DNA from: Alcanivoracaceae bacterium
GTDB lineage: Bacteria > Pseudomonadota > Gammaproteobacteria > Xanthomonadales > Marinicellaceae
Reading direction: 5' to 3'
Assembly: GCA_016744455.1 (NCBI GenBank)
Contig: JADGEI010000020.1
Location: 1-64,000 of the forward strand
Length of the DNA: 64,000 nucleotides
Made by a program: the position numbers and the translations under genes
In this document: positions 1 to 8,752 of the stretch, one piece after another
Layout: each line of letters opens with the position of its first letter
How positions within the stretch are numbered: position 1 is the first letter of the stretch
Notes under the pieces: generated by a model
Told to the model about the DNA's origin: nothing
The model's input: only the letters and a program-made list of their open reading frames with translations
Databases searched by the model: none

Positions 1-188
1 AAATAAGCTAATCGGAATAGGGAAAAATAGATAAATAATGTGATTTTTGCAGAAAATCAATAAAATCAGAGAAATTTAAGATTCAAGCAAAGGTCTCTAA
101 TAGTAATAATAAAAATTTCATAAGCGAGTTTTGTTTTTAAATAGCAAGTAAGAGAGCTTGTATGATTCATGTAACGCGCTAAAAAGTT

Positions 189-242
189 GTAAAAACCCTC
201 ACTCTGCAGTCCAATTTATTGTTAATAGCCAGCTATTAGACT
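189..242 (-). repeat. dispersed intergenic repeat, copy 1
   Basis: Read on the minus strand, 242-219 matches 18538-18561 at 21 of 24 positions, with only transitions differing. Both copies are followed some 20-28 bases later by a GGGTTTTTAC/GGTGTTTTTAC block. The core is an inverted repeat (TAATAGC-TG-GCTATTA here, TAATAAC-TG-GTTATTA in copy 2) in which both arms change together, so pairing is kept. The nature of the element is unknown. Confidence 0.5.
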
Positions 243-421
243 TCAAATTGTACCTTGACTGGAGCTTTTCCCATTCTTTTTCCCACTATCACAGAATTGT
301 GCAAAGCTTTCTATAAACTATTCTATTGTTGAAATGATTGGAAAGGAAGTAGTTTAATGCGTTAATCTATGTAATCACACTTCTATGTACATTTTTTACT
401 TCACTCATAGTATTAAGCTTT

Positions 422-439
422 AAAACCAATAATTATTGG
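422..439 (-). terminator. weak terminator-like palindrome at the end of the mscS-like gene
   Basis: Positions 426-439 form the palindrome CCAATAATTATTGG. On the minus strand it is followed by TTTT at 425-422. It contains the stop codon of the mscS-like gene. The stem is AT-rich and the T run short, so this is tentative. The rest of 1-432 has no convincing gene; it holds one copy of a dispersed structured repeat at 189-242. Confidence 0.3.
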
Positions 440-1617
440 CTTTTGCTTTCAGATGTGTAATTTGACTTAGGCATTTCTTTGATATACACATCTTGTTTGC
501 TGTAAGGTATTTCGATATTTTCTTGATTGAAACGTTTGTATACTGCCATCATTAAACTGTGAGTGACTCGGCCTTTGAGAACGGGTTCATCTATCCATAC
601 CAGCAGTTCAAAATCTATGCTTGATGGGCCGAATAGGCGCATGCGGACTCTTGGATTTGGTGTTGAACACACGTTGTCAGCATTAGTACCAATGTCTTCT
701 AAAACGTTGCAAACCAGATCAAGGTCAGTACCATAGGCAACACCAACTTTTATACGCAAACGTTTCTTTTCCCAACGACCGCCAGATTCATTTTTGATTT
801 TGGCATTGCCAATAACGGCATTGGGTACGGTAATTTCAACATCATCTCTTGTGAGTATACGTGTTGAACGAATACCAACATTGGTGACCATACCGCGTTC
901 ACCTGAATCAAGTACTACAAAATCACCAACTTTGTAGGGAGTGTCGGCAATGATAAAAAAACCTGAGAATAGATTTGATAGGGTGTCTTTCGCAGCAAAA
1001 CCAACAGCAATACCGATAACGCCAGCGGATGCTAACCATGCGGTTGGGTTTATGCCCCAAATTAACAGGATAAAATAGGAGCCTGCAGCTACTAATGCAA
1101 GTTTACCAATAAGGTCAAATAAAGGAACAGTTTTACGTTGAATCATTTTGAATCTGTTGCGTAAATCACTAAGTACTTGCAGTAATAGTTTTAGTATTTT
1201 AAATCCACGGGTCATCCACATGAAGACGATTAAGGTCAGTATTATCCGTACCAAGTTGCTTTTAAAACTAGTACTAATGTCCAATGATTTAGTGGCAACA
1301 ATTAAAAACAGGTAAAATACAGTGAGAAATATTGGCCTTTTAAGTAACTCAACTAAATGGTCATCGACGAGAGTACGTGTCCGCTTTGTGACTTGTGTGA
1401 CGCTGCGTATTATGATGAATTGAATTATTTTCCCAACGATATAACCTATGCATGCAATGATGACAAATTTCAACATGGGAATTGATTGAAGTTGATTCCA
1501 ATAGGGTTGCCATGTTTCTGGTAGGTAATCAGCAAAATTACCAATCAGGTTGGTCACTTCTACAACGGGTTGGTTGCCTGCTTCTTCAACAGGAGCTTGG
1601 GTGTTTGTTTTAGTCAT
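433..1617 (-). CDS. MscS-family small-conductance mechanosensitive channel
   Basis: Predicted inner-membrane channel that opens under membrane tension to release solutes during osmotic downshock. Several hydrophobic helices precede the MscS pore region, seen as the GVIGIAVGFAAKDTLSNLF stretch (Gly/Ala-rich pore helix followed by the NLFSG bend). The beta domain follows (KVGDFVVLDSG, IRSTRILTRDD, VPNAVIGNAKIKN) and then an alpha/beta C-terminal domain. At 394 residues it is longer than E. coli MscS (286) because of extra N-terminal helices. I place the start at the ATG at 1617 rather than the TTG at 1623. No clear Shine-Dalgarno is visible, but a TATAAT lies six bases upstream of the ATG, so a very short leader is possible. 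It appears to be a single-gene unit. Confidence 0.92.
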   Translation of the reverse strand: MTKTNTQAPVEEAGNQPVVEVTNLIGNFADYLPETWQPYWNQLQSIPMLKFVIIACIGYIVGKIIQFIIIRSVTQVTKRTRTLVDDHLVELLKRPIFLTVFYLFLIVATKSLDISTSFKSNLVRIILTLIVFMWMTRGFKILKLLLQVLSDLRNRFKMIQRKTVPLFDLIGKLALVAAGSYFILLIWGINPTAWLASAGVIGIAVGFAAKDTLSNLFSGFFIIADTPYKVGDFVVLDSGERGMVTNVGIRSTRILTRDDVEITVPNAVIGNAKIKNESGGRWEKKRLRIKVGVAYGTDLDLVCNVLEDIGTNADNVCSTPNPRVRMRLFGPSSIDFELLVWIDEPVLKGRVTHSLMMAVYKRFNQENIEIPYSKQDVYIKEMPKSNYTSESKSQ

Positions 1618-1930
1618 GATCAAATTATACTAAAGAGGTTCGTAGAGTTCTATAGTTAATTATTTCCTTATGTTAATTTTGATGGGTTAATTTGATAAGA
1701 ACTTTAGTAAAGATTTAGATTATACTGAGAATGTATGAAGTCTAGATACTATATGTTTGAATGTTTTGCACAATTTATAAAACAATGCGCTGGAATGTTG
1801 AAAAAATCATTTAAGACTGATTTCTTAATCAAAATAGTTTTTTTCTCTATTGTCCCAGAGTATGGTAAGAATCTCTGTCATAATAAACTAAAGAATTACT
1901 AATATATAACTAATTACAATTCTTAATACC

Positions 1931-2548
1931 ATGCCTGCAATCGCCCATTTAATTAAACTAATCTTATTACTAGCCCAAGTTCCTCTCTATATTAAAGCGA
2001 TTTCAAAAAAGAAGAAAACAATTAAATCTATTGGGTTGCGTGATTTTAAAAGAAAAAGTTTCATTATCTTAAAAAAACTCTACCGATTTAAAAGCATTGG
2101 CAAATTACCTTTATTCAATAGAATTAGTAATTTTAAAATTGGTGTGTATAAAGGGCATAAAGTTGGTATGTTTAAATACAATAACTCAATCGTAATAATT
2201 ATTTCTATGAAGAATAAATTACCTAAGTTTTTGTTGAGGCCAAAGAGTTTTAGGTATGCTTTAATGCGTTGGCTTCATAAAAAAAAAGAGGTTCAGACCT
2301 TCTCATATAATTCGACAAGTAGTTTTGTTTTACTAGCTGAAGACAAAGATAAGTTTACGGTTGCAACTCATTTTAATTCACAGGTCATACGTTATTTTTC
2401 CTATACCGAAGATATTTGGGTTGAATCGGATGGTTACAATTTGTTAATTTATAAAAAAAATGAGTTCTTATATGATGGAAGCAAGTTGGATGGTGTCTTA
2501 ACTCGTGCAGTAGAAATTAAAAATATTTTGGGCGCTGGTGAAAGTTAA
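1931..2548 (+). CDS. hypothetical basic protein with N-terminal hydrophobic segment
   Basis: I do not recognise this 205-residue protein with certainty. The N-terminus (about residues 4-24) is hydrophobic and is followed by a strongly Lys-rich stretch, as in a membrane-anchored protein with a cytoplasmic body. The C-terminal half has a pattern (FTVATHFNSQVIRYF, then ESDGYNLLIYKK, then a final helix) that recalls bacterial proteins with a DUF3137-like core; that is only a resemblance. ATG start at 1931 without a visible ribosome site. The flanking intergenic regions (about 300 bases on each side) suggest it is transcribed alone. Confidence 0.6.
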   Translation: MPAIAHLIKLILLLAQVPLYIKAISKKKKTIKSIGLRDFKRKSFIILKKLYRFKSIGKLPLFNRISNFKIGVYKGHKVGMFKYNNSIVIIISMKNKLPKFLLRPKSFRYALMRWLHKKKEVQTFSYNSTSSFVLLAEDKDKFTVATHFNSQVIRYFSYTEDIWVESDGYNLLIYKKNEFLYDGSKLDGVLTRAVEIKNILGAGES

Positions 2549-2587
2549 TACCCCTTTGTTACTGTTTTTTCTCGATAGATCATGCCG

Positions 2588-2620
2588 AATTAGGATTTTA
2601 CTTGGTTCTAAATCCTAATT
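2588..2620. terminator. 11-bp inverted repeat, possible terminator
   Basis: AATTAGGATTT (2588-2598) and AAATCCTAATT (2610-2620) are perfect inverted arms around an 11-base loop, 40 bases after the stop of the 1931-2548 gene. There is no T run, so a classical intrinsic terminator is uncertain. Two more hairpins follow in the same gap: GGCAT-N3-ATGCC (2788-2800) and CAGGG-N10-CCCTG (2802-2821). No gene is visible in 2549-2855. Confidence 0.35.
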
Positions 2621-2855
2621 ACTTACCTTCCAGAATATCTGATGGTTATTAAAATCAACAAGATTATTAGGTGATTAATTGTTTAGTCAACTACTCATTT
2701 GGAGTATTAAACACAACATTTTGTATCAGAAGGTTCTTTACTCTATTTAAAATATGGAATAGGAAAATAGTGCATAGCTTTGGGTAAGGCATGATATGCC
2801 ACAGGGCTAAATTTATCCCTGCGGCTTTAATACTTTTGTAAGGTACGTATTAATA

Positions 2856-3305
2856 TCAGCTAGTGTGAAGTAACCGGTATTGAATGATAGCTGCAATTAA
2901 TTCATCTACAAAGCCTTTTTGCTCCTCGGTCAATACGGCTCTAATTTCTTTCTTCATCTGCTCTTTTAGGATGATAACCTGTGTTATTAGTTGACCTTGT
3001 TTTTCAGCAATTGTGTTGACATAGGTTTCATCAAAAAGGTTAACTCCACTGGTATTAAGGATTAAGTCTTTGCGATTATTTACCATGGAACTAGCTTTTA
3101 AGGCAACCCTTGGTAAATAATCAATCAGTACCGAGCGTACCTCAGATTTTTGCACTGTGGTTAAATTAAAGTCATCTGCCAGTGCTGATATTTCATTGAT
3201 AATATTCAATGCTCTGTTTACCATGCTGTCTCTGGCTTGTGCCATTTGTCCAGCACTTATTACAAATAGAGCTATGATAATAAATGTTAAGTATTTGAGT
3301 TTCAT
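2856..3305 (-). CDS. Spy/CpxP-like periplasmic protein with LTxxQ motifs
   Basis: Exported protein of 149 residues. An N-terminal signal peptide (hydrophobic core about residues 6-18, likely cleaved after AQA) leads into an alpha-helical body. Two LTxxQ-type motifs are present, LTTVQKSEV (about residue 48) and LTEEQKGFV (about 125), the hallmark of the Spy/CpxP/ZraP family. Relatives act as periplasmic chaperones or as inhibitors of envelope-stress sensor kinases. The start has a good AGGAG. It lies 20 bases after the Gly-rich secreted gene on the same strand, and both are divergent from an OmpR/EnvZ-like system, an arrangement like cpxP next to cpxRA. Regulation by that system is inference, supported by repeats in the divergent gap. 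Confidence 0.75.
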   Translation of the reverse strand: MKLKYLTFIIIALFVISAGQMAQARDSMVNRALNIINEISALADDFNLTTVQKSEVRSVLIDYLPRVALKASSMVNNRKDLILNTSGVNLFDETYVNTIAEKQGQLITQVIILKEQMKKEIRAVLTEEQKGFVDELIAAIIQYRLLHTS

Positions 3306-3325
3306 TATTATTCTCCTGTGATGGT

Positions 3326-3892
3326 TTAGTTACCAGTTGGACACTTTATTTCTTGTCCAGAACTGTTGTAGCATTTCTGTGTATGATTAACACTACCTGT
3401 GTTTGAATCGTAAGTGGTGTTACCATTATAGGTGTTTCCAGTACTTGAAGATGTTGCCGTGGTTGACCTTGCTCCAGCTATACCGCCACCCTGAGAACGA
3501 CTAAAACCACCTGTAGTTGCGGCATTACCATTTACACCAGTTGCAGCAGCACCGCCTTGATAATCGACATTACCTGAACTATCAGCGGTAAATCCACCTG
3601 CACGTATACCGCCACCGCCATTTGGACCTTTCACTGCTGTAGTGCCACCACCTGCTGCCTGCCCTTGGCCGTTGGTAGTCGTACCACGTGCTCTGGCAAA
3701 TCCACCACCATTTTGGCCTTTTGTTGCTGTAGCATTAGCAGTTGTTACGCCCCCATTGGCATTTTGAGTTGCGCCTCTTGCCTTAAATCTTCCCGCTGCG
3801 TTAGCTTCACTGATAAATAAAAAAAATAAGATGGTAGTGGTAAATAGTAAGGCAAAAATTAATCTAGCTTTATTGTTAACTGGTTGATTCAT
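3326..3892 (-). CDS. secreted Gly/Thr/Asn-rich low-complexity protein
   Basis: I chose the internal ATG at 3892 (188 residues) over the one at 3925, because AAGAG lies just upstream and the protein then begins with a conventional signal peptide (basic N-terminus, hydrophobic core, cleavage near ANA). The mature part is nearly all Gly, Ala, Thr, Asn, Ser and Gln, with imperfect repeats around GGG-x-A-R-A-R-G-T-T. It ends in a small Cys-containing segment (CYNSSGQEIKC), possibly one disulphide. Such proteins are often cell-surface or matrix material, but I cannot name a family. It is the first gene of a pair with the Spy/CpxP-like gene. Confidence 0.7.
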   Translation of the reverse strand: MNQPVNNKARLIFALLFTTTILFFLFISEANAAGRFKARGATQNANGGVTTANATATKGQNGGGFARARGTTTNGQGQAAGGGTTAVKGPNGGGGIRAGGFTADSSGNVDYQGGAAATGVNGNAATTGGFSRSQGGGIAGARSTTATSSSTGNTYNGNTTYDSNTGSVNHTQKCYNSSGQEIKCPTGN

Positions 3893-3938
3893 GTTGTTCT
3901 CTTTTGTTTTTTTAAGAGCTTGCATTGTTGCAATTGAT

Positions 3939-4007
3939 TGTAATAAGCATATTTCAAAACTGTAACAAAATGTAATAATCGATTAATAACTGTATTTTTT
4001 GTTACAA
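3939..4007. promoter_or_regulatory. tandem TGTAAYAA repeats: candidate OmpR/CpxR-type binding sites
   Basis: The divergent gap between the secreted pair and the response regulator gene holds TGTAATAA (3939-3946), TGTAACAA (3961-3968), TGTAATAA (3971-3978) and an inverted copy TTGTTACA (4000-4007). The central two are GTAAC-N5-GTAAT, exactly ten bases apart. That matches the spacing at which OmpR/PhoB-family winged-helix dimers bind, and resembles the CpxR box GTAAA-N5-GTAAA. Autoregulation and control of the divergent genes is inference. Confidence 0.5.
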
Positions 4008-4037
4008 TTGAATGCTTGTAAAAGAGAAAGATGATTA

Positions 4038-4751
4038 ATGGTGAAAATTCTAGATGTATTAATTGTTGATGATGACTTGAAGTTACGCGTACTATTAAAA
4101 AAATATTTAATAGAGCAGTCCTTTGATGTCACAGATGTAAGCAATACAAAAGAAGCTGAAGTTTTGATGCAGTCACATAGGTTTGATGTGATGATTCTTG
4201 ATATGATGATGCCTGGGGAAAATGGCTTGGATTTTTGTAAACGTTTACGCTTAAGTACTAGCGCTATTCCAATTATCATGCTATCAGCTCGTGGAGAAGA
4301 TATAGATAAAATAATTGGTTTGGAGATGGGGGTTGATGATTATTTGTCAAAACCTTTCAATCCTAGGGAGTTGGTTGCTCGGATTAAAGCGATACTAAGA
4401 AGGCCACAAATTGATCAATCGAGTCAAGCACAGGAAACTTATCAAGTTGGTAGTTTTAAATTTGATTTGATTAAAAGGCATTTGATATCAGCTTCTCAAG
4501 AACTTGTTGCCTTAACGACTACAGAATATGACTTAATGAAAGCTTTTGTAGAGAATAAAAATATCCCACTAACTCGTGATAAGATTATGCGAATTTTACA
4601 TGCAAAAGAGTATGATATATTTGATAGAAGCATTGATGTGTTGGTTTCTAGGCTAAGAAAAATTATTGAACAAGATGTTAGTAAACCTCAATTAATTAAG
4701 ACAGTTTGGGGTGTTGGCTATGTGTACGTAGATGATGAGCTAAATATATGA
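4038..4751 (+). CDS. OmpR-family response regulator
   Basis: Two-component response regulator of 237 residues. The receiver domain (about 5-120) has the acidic pair D11/D12, the phospho-acceptor D55 (ILDMMMPGENG), S83 and K105 (DDYLSKPFNPREL). A winged-helix DNA-binding domain (about 135-230) ends in RLRKIIE and VWGVGYVYV. The GEDIDKIIGLEMGVDDYLSKPFNPREL block is closest to OmpR itself. ATG at 4038 with AGAGAAAG upstream. It overlaps the next gene, a sensor kinase, by ATGA, so the two are co-translated. The divergent Spy/CpxP-like gene suggests an envelope-stress role (inference). Confidence 0.93.
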   Translation: MVKILDVLIVDDDLKLRVLLKKYLIEQSFDVTDVSNTKEAEVLMQSHRFDVMILDMMMPGENGLDFCKRLRLSTSAIPIIMLSARGEDIDKIIGLEMGVDDYLSKPFNPRELVARIKAILRRPQIDQSSQAQETYQVGSFKFDLIKRHLISASQELVALTTTEYDLMKAFVENKNIPLTRDKIMRILHAKEYDIFDRSIDVLVSRLRKIIEQDVSKPQLIKTVWGVGYVYVDDELNI

Positions 4752-6037
4752 AAACTATTTTTAAATCTACTTATGCCCAACTTTCTTTGATGTTTGGTGT
4801 GTTATTGTTGGCTAACTTTATCATTATCGTACTAGCTATGCGGCAGATAACGTTTACACCCGCTGCAAAACAAATGGCAACGCAGCTAAGTATGCAAGTC
4901 GATGGTTTGAAACCCTTATTAAAAGATAAAAATTTTCAGCAAGCAAAACAATTATTGACACAAGTATTTCCTTCTGGTGATGTGATTGTTGAAGAAAATC
5001 CTCAAGCCCAAGAAATGCCAAACTTAAAGTTTTATCAAGCATTTAAACATAAATTGTTGTCCCAACATATCTCTCATGTGAAATGGCTTGAGGGACAAAT
5101 CAATGAAAACTCTCATTCTATGCTATGGATTAAACCCGCATGGAAACAAGACTATTGGGTAGGAATTACTTTTCAGCCTTTTATTAAAAAAGTATCACAT
5201 ATGTTTTTTTTACTATTGCTGGGGCTTATTTTGTTAAGCTATCTAGCGGCCTATTTTTTCAGTCGTTATATGCTTAAACCATTTAGACAATTAGCTGATA
5301 TGGCATCTGATATCGTCGAGGACAAAGAGAGTCCGTCAATAAAAGGTACTACTGAAGTTGAAGAAATTAGTCAAATAGTCAGAATTTCAGCAGAAAAAAT
5401 TCAACAACTTAATAAGGAAAAAGAACTATTGCTCGCTGGTGTTTCACATGATTTACGTACGCCATTGGCACGCATGCGATTGCAAGCTGAATTTTTAAGC
5501 GATAACAAAACGAGAGGCGACTTTGTACAAGATATTGAAGAAATGGATCAGATTATTGCTGACTTTGTTACTTATGTGCGTTCAGGTACTATCGAGGAAT
5601 TTCAAAAGGTGGAACTATCTAGCTTTATTCAATCGTCAATTGAGCCATTTTCTCAACATGGTAAACCAATAGAATTTAATCCAGCAACAAAGCCGATAAA
5701 CCTTTGCGTCAAGCCATTAAGTTTTAAGAGAATGTTGAATAATATTTATGAAAATGCATTTAAATACGGAGCTCCACCTGTTGTGGTATCATTTACAGAA
5801 AATCAGAATAGTATAAGCGTATGCATTGTTGATCATGGTAAAGGCTTATGTGAGACTCTATTGACCACAATTTTTCAACCATTCGTTATGGCACAAACCA
5901 AAAACAACGCCTATGGTTCGGGATTGGGGTTGTCAATCGTTCAAAAACTAGCAGAGCATAATAATGCAGAAGTCTACGCAAAAAATAAAACGGATGCAGG
6001 TTTACAGGTTTGTATTGTCTTTCCCTTGGAGAGTTAA
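4748..6037 (+). CDS. EnvZ-like sensor histidine kinase
   Basis: Inner-membrane sensor kinase of 429 residues, cognate to the regulator just upstream (ATGA overlap). TM1 is about 14-31, a periplasmic sensor segment about 32-150, TM2 about 152-172, then HAMP. The dimerisation helix carries GVSHDLRTPLARMR with H234 as the phospho-acceptor. The ATPase domain shows the N box (NNIYENAFKYG, about 331-341), DHGKGL (362-367) and GSGLGLSIVQ (390-399). The H-box sequence is very like EnvZ. The last 36 bases overlap the convergent kinase gene, leaving no terminator space. Confidence 0.93.
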   Translation: MKTIFKSTYAQLSLMFGVLLLANFIIIVLAMRQITFTPAAKQMATQLSMQVDGLKPLLKDKNFQQAKQLLTQVFPSGDVIVEENPQAQEMPNLKFYQAFKHKLLSQHISHVKWLEGQINENSHSMLWIKPAWKQDYWVGITFQPFIKKVSHMFFLLLLGLILLSYLAAYFFSRYMLKPFRQLADMASDIVEDKESPSIKGTTEVEEISQIVRISAEKIQQLNKEKELLLAGVSHDLRTPLARMRLQAEFLSDNKTRGDFVQDIEEMDQIIADFVTYVRSGTIEEFQKVELSSFIQSSIEPFSQHGKPIEFNPATKPINLCVKPLSFKRMLNNIYENAFKYGAPPVVVSFTENQNSISVCIVDHGKGLCETLLTTIFQPFVMAQTKNNAYGSGLGLSIVQKLAEHNNAEVYAKNKTDAGLQVCIVFPLES

Positions 6038-8752
6038 AAACGCAGTGTAATTAGCATAGGCACCTTTAGTTTTTTTATGGTCCTCACCATAAATGTTTGT
6101 AAAGGACTTTACCGTTTTTAGGTGGTGCTCATTGGCTAGCTTATTTTCCATCATTTTTGAATATACTTTTGCCATTTCTTGCATTAAACGAGGGTGATTA
6201 GGGTTGTTTTCAGCAATTAGTTTTTTCTCAAGAATAATTTTGTATTTTTCAATTGCCTGGGCAAATTTACCTTGTTTAAAATATATTTGAGCAATAGTAA
6301 AATAAGCACCACTTATTAAAGGGTTTTTGTCGTCTAAATGAGTGATAGCATTATTCAATGCATCTGTTGCTAAGAGTTGAGCCTCATCTAGCCTGTTAAG
6401 AAAGGCCAAAGACTTGGCTAATGTTTGTTGTGAGTAAATGGTGGAATCATGAGTGCTTCCAAGTTTTTTAAGTTGAATAGTGTAGACTTCTCGTGCAGTT
6501 TGCTCAGCTTCATTATATCTTTTACTTGCCAATAATAATGCAGAAAGGTTTGTTTTCAATTCTAAAGTGTCTGCATAGTCGGCACTTTGTTCTTGTTCAA
6601 ATATAGAGACTGCTTTGTACATCAGTTCGATTGCTTGCGGAAAATCTCCCGTTTGATAAAAAAGAACGGCTAGCAAATTATAAGATGAGGCGGTCTTAAT
6701 GCTATTGTTACCAAATACTTTTTTGTGAATTTCATGTGCTTCTTTTGCTTGCTCCATCGCTAAATCCATCTTTCCTTGATAGCGTGAGACACCAGAAAAT
6801 TGCACTAATGCAGAAGCTAATTCTGGATGAAATTCTCCAAGGATTACACGTTGTTGCTTGATGAGTTTATCCCAACCTGCTTGTGCCATATCTAATTCGC
6901 CAATATCTGTATAGAGTGTATTTAAGTCGCTTCTTAAGCCCATACCTAAAGAGCTGGTTTGATCAAGTTCTGGGTCTTTTAAAATATTTTCAAGTAGTGT
7001 TATTCCTTGCTTCGGTTTTGATTGTAAAAAGAGAAATTCTGCCATAAGTCTCATGGATAATAATTCTTCGTTTTTATCTAGGTTACTAATATTTAAAGCA
7101 ATTGCTTTATTAAGATTATCTGTTGCCAAATTAAATTTAGATTCATTGGCTTGGACTTTTGCGAGAATTCTGTAAAGTTTTGCTTTGTCATATCCAGATT
7201 TAATTGTTTCAAATTTTACATTACTGAGTATTTTGTTTAGTTCATGCCAATTTGCAGCGTTACTAAGAAATTGCGCTTGATAGGCAAGTGATTTAGTGTT
7301 AGAAGGGTAAATTAATAATGATTTTTCCAAGAAATCGGCGGCTTTTTGCGCCTGACCAATCTGTCCATAGGCAATGCCAATTGTTTGCAATAATTCAAAT
7401 AGTATTGGTTTATCTAGGTTGCTTTTTTCTATTCTTTTTGCCGTTGAGTTTAAGATATCTTCTGCTGTTATAACGCTTCCTTTTGCATAATCAGGATTTG
7501 TTTGGGCGTATGCATCCAACATGAATTGTTTTACTTGATTGGCTTTTTCAGCTTCTATTTTAATTTGTTTGTATTGTTGGAAGCCTAAAATTGATCCTAC
7601 GACCAAAAACACCATAAAAGAGACCATGGTAGCGAAAAGCGCTGCACGTCTTTTGGAAAATTTCTGAATACGGTAGACTAATGATTGAGAGGTTGCATTG
7701 ACAGGTTTGTTGGCTAAATAATTCGTAAGGTCATCAGCAAATGATTGCATGGATGAATAACGTTTATCGGGGTTTTGTTCTAAGGCTTTTCTTAATATGT
7801 TTTTTAAATCTTTGCTGCAATTCAGCTGTTTGAAAATAGTATCTAAATAGGCTTCATCATTGGCACATGACTTAATTAAGCGATCTTTTGGTAAAGGTTC
7901 TGTCTCTACTAATAAATTTAAGGCAACAACAGCAAGTGAGAATATATCAGCTTTGACCGTAATTTGCCCTGAATTAATCTGCTCAGGTGCGGCGTAACTC
8001 GGGGTTAAAGCCATAAGGGTGGTTTTGTTACCTGAGATGTCATTATTAATCAATTTTGCTATGCCAAAATCAACAATTTTTAATTCCTTGTTGCCATTTA
8101 TTAGTATGTTGTCAGGTTTCAAATCACGATGAATAATCAAATTAGCATGAGAATAGGCCAAGGCATCAGCACATTGGCAGATCAACTGTATTTTACTATT
8201 CACTCCAAGAGTGTTTTGCTGACAATAATCATCTAGAGGTTGTGCATTTTCAATTAATTCCATTACCAAATAGGTAATGCCATCTTCTGTTTTGCCTCCA
8301 TGTAACAGCTTTACTATATGAGGGTGAGATAGTCCGGCAAGTATTTTTTGTTCATTGATAAAGTGAGTGAGTAACTCTTGAGAATTATCTCGTGGTGCAA
8401 AAATTTTTATGGCAACTTCGGTTTGTTGTTCTATATTGATGCGTTTAGCTTTAAATACCTGTGACATGCCACCATGACCGAGTTCTTCCAATAGCTCATA
8501 TTCATCTAAGCATTGTCCGCTTTTAAAGTTTTGTGCTGAATTGAAGTCTACGTTGTATTTTACTGATATTTCATCAGCATAATATTGAGAGGCTTGAGAA
8601 CCAGCATTGATAAGCGTAATGACGGCATCTCTTACGCTTTGTGTAATATTTTTTATACCATATAAATGTTCTAAAGCTTGTTTTGGTGAAAACTCTGAAA
8701 TTTCCGCATAAACCTCACTGGCTTGTTTCCATATCTCCGTCTTGTTGTTCAT
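6002..8752 (-). CDS. membrane Ser/Thr protein kinase with C-terminal TPR domain (module 1)
   Basis: Hanks-type kinase of 916 residues. After an N-terminal helical segment (1-80), the kinase domain has a Gly loop at 91-99 (LGHGGMSQVF), ATP-binding Lys K116, catalytic HRD at 208-210 (IIHRDLKPDNIL), DFG at 228-230 and APEQ near 255. One transmembrane helix (about 369-391) separates it from a roughly 500-residue TPR-rich region, predicted periplasmic. It follows a sigma factor gene whose end overlaps the kinase start by 38 bases, so the pair is one operon. AGAGAA precedes the ATG. Role by context: membrane signalling coupled to the sigma factor; the ligand is unknown. The end overlaps the convergent histidine kinase gene. 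Confidence 0.88.
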   Translation of the reverse strand: MNNKTEIWKQASEVYAEISEFSPKQALEHLYGIKNITQSVRDAVITLINAGSQASQYYADEISVKYNVDFNSAQNFKSGQCLDEYELLEELGHGGMSQVFKAKRINIEQQTEVAIKIFAPRDNSQELLTHFINEQKILAGLSHPHIVKLLHGGKTEDGITYLVMELIENAQPLDDYCQQNTLGVNSKIQLICQCADALAYSHANLIIHRDLKPDNILINGNKELKIVDFGIAKLINNDISGNKTTLMALTPSYAAPEQINSGQITVKADIFSLAVVALNLLVETEPLPKDRLIKSCANDEAYLDTIFKQLNCSKDLKNILRKALEQNPDKRYSSMQSFADDLTNYLANKPVNATSQSLVYRIQKFSKRRAALFATMVSFMVFLVVGSILGFQQYKQIKIEAEKANQVKQFMLDAYAQTNPDYAKGSVITAEDILNSTAKRIEKSNLDKPILFELLQTIGIAYGQIGQAQKAADFLEKSLLIYPSNTKSLAYQAQFLSNAANWHELNKILSNVKFETIKSGYDKAKLYRILAKVQANESKFNLATDNLNKAIALNISNLDKNEELLSMRLMAEFLFLQSKPKQGITLLENILKDPELDQTSSLGMGLRSDLNTLYTDIGELDMAQAGWDKLIKQQRVILGEFHPELASALVQFSGVSRYQGKMDLAMEQAKEAHEIHKKVFGNNSIKTASSYNLLAVLFYQTGDFPQAIELMYKAVSIFEQEQSADYADTLELKTNLSALLLASKRYNEAEQTAREVYTIQLKKLGSTHDSTIYSQQTLAKSLAFLNRLDEAQLLATDALNNAITHLDDKNPLISGAYFTIAQIYFKQGKFAQAIEKYKIILEKKLIAENNPNHPRLMQEMAKVYSKMMENKLANEHHLKTVKSFTNIYGEDHKKTKGAYANYTAFLTLQGKDNTNL

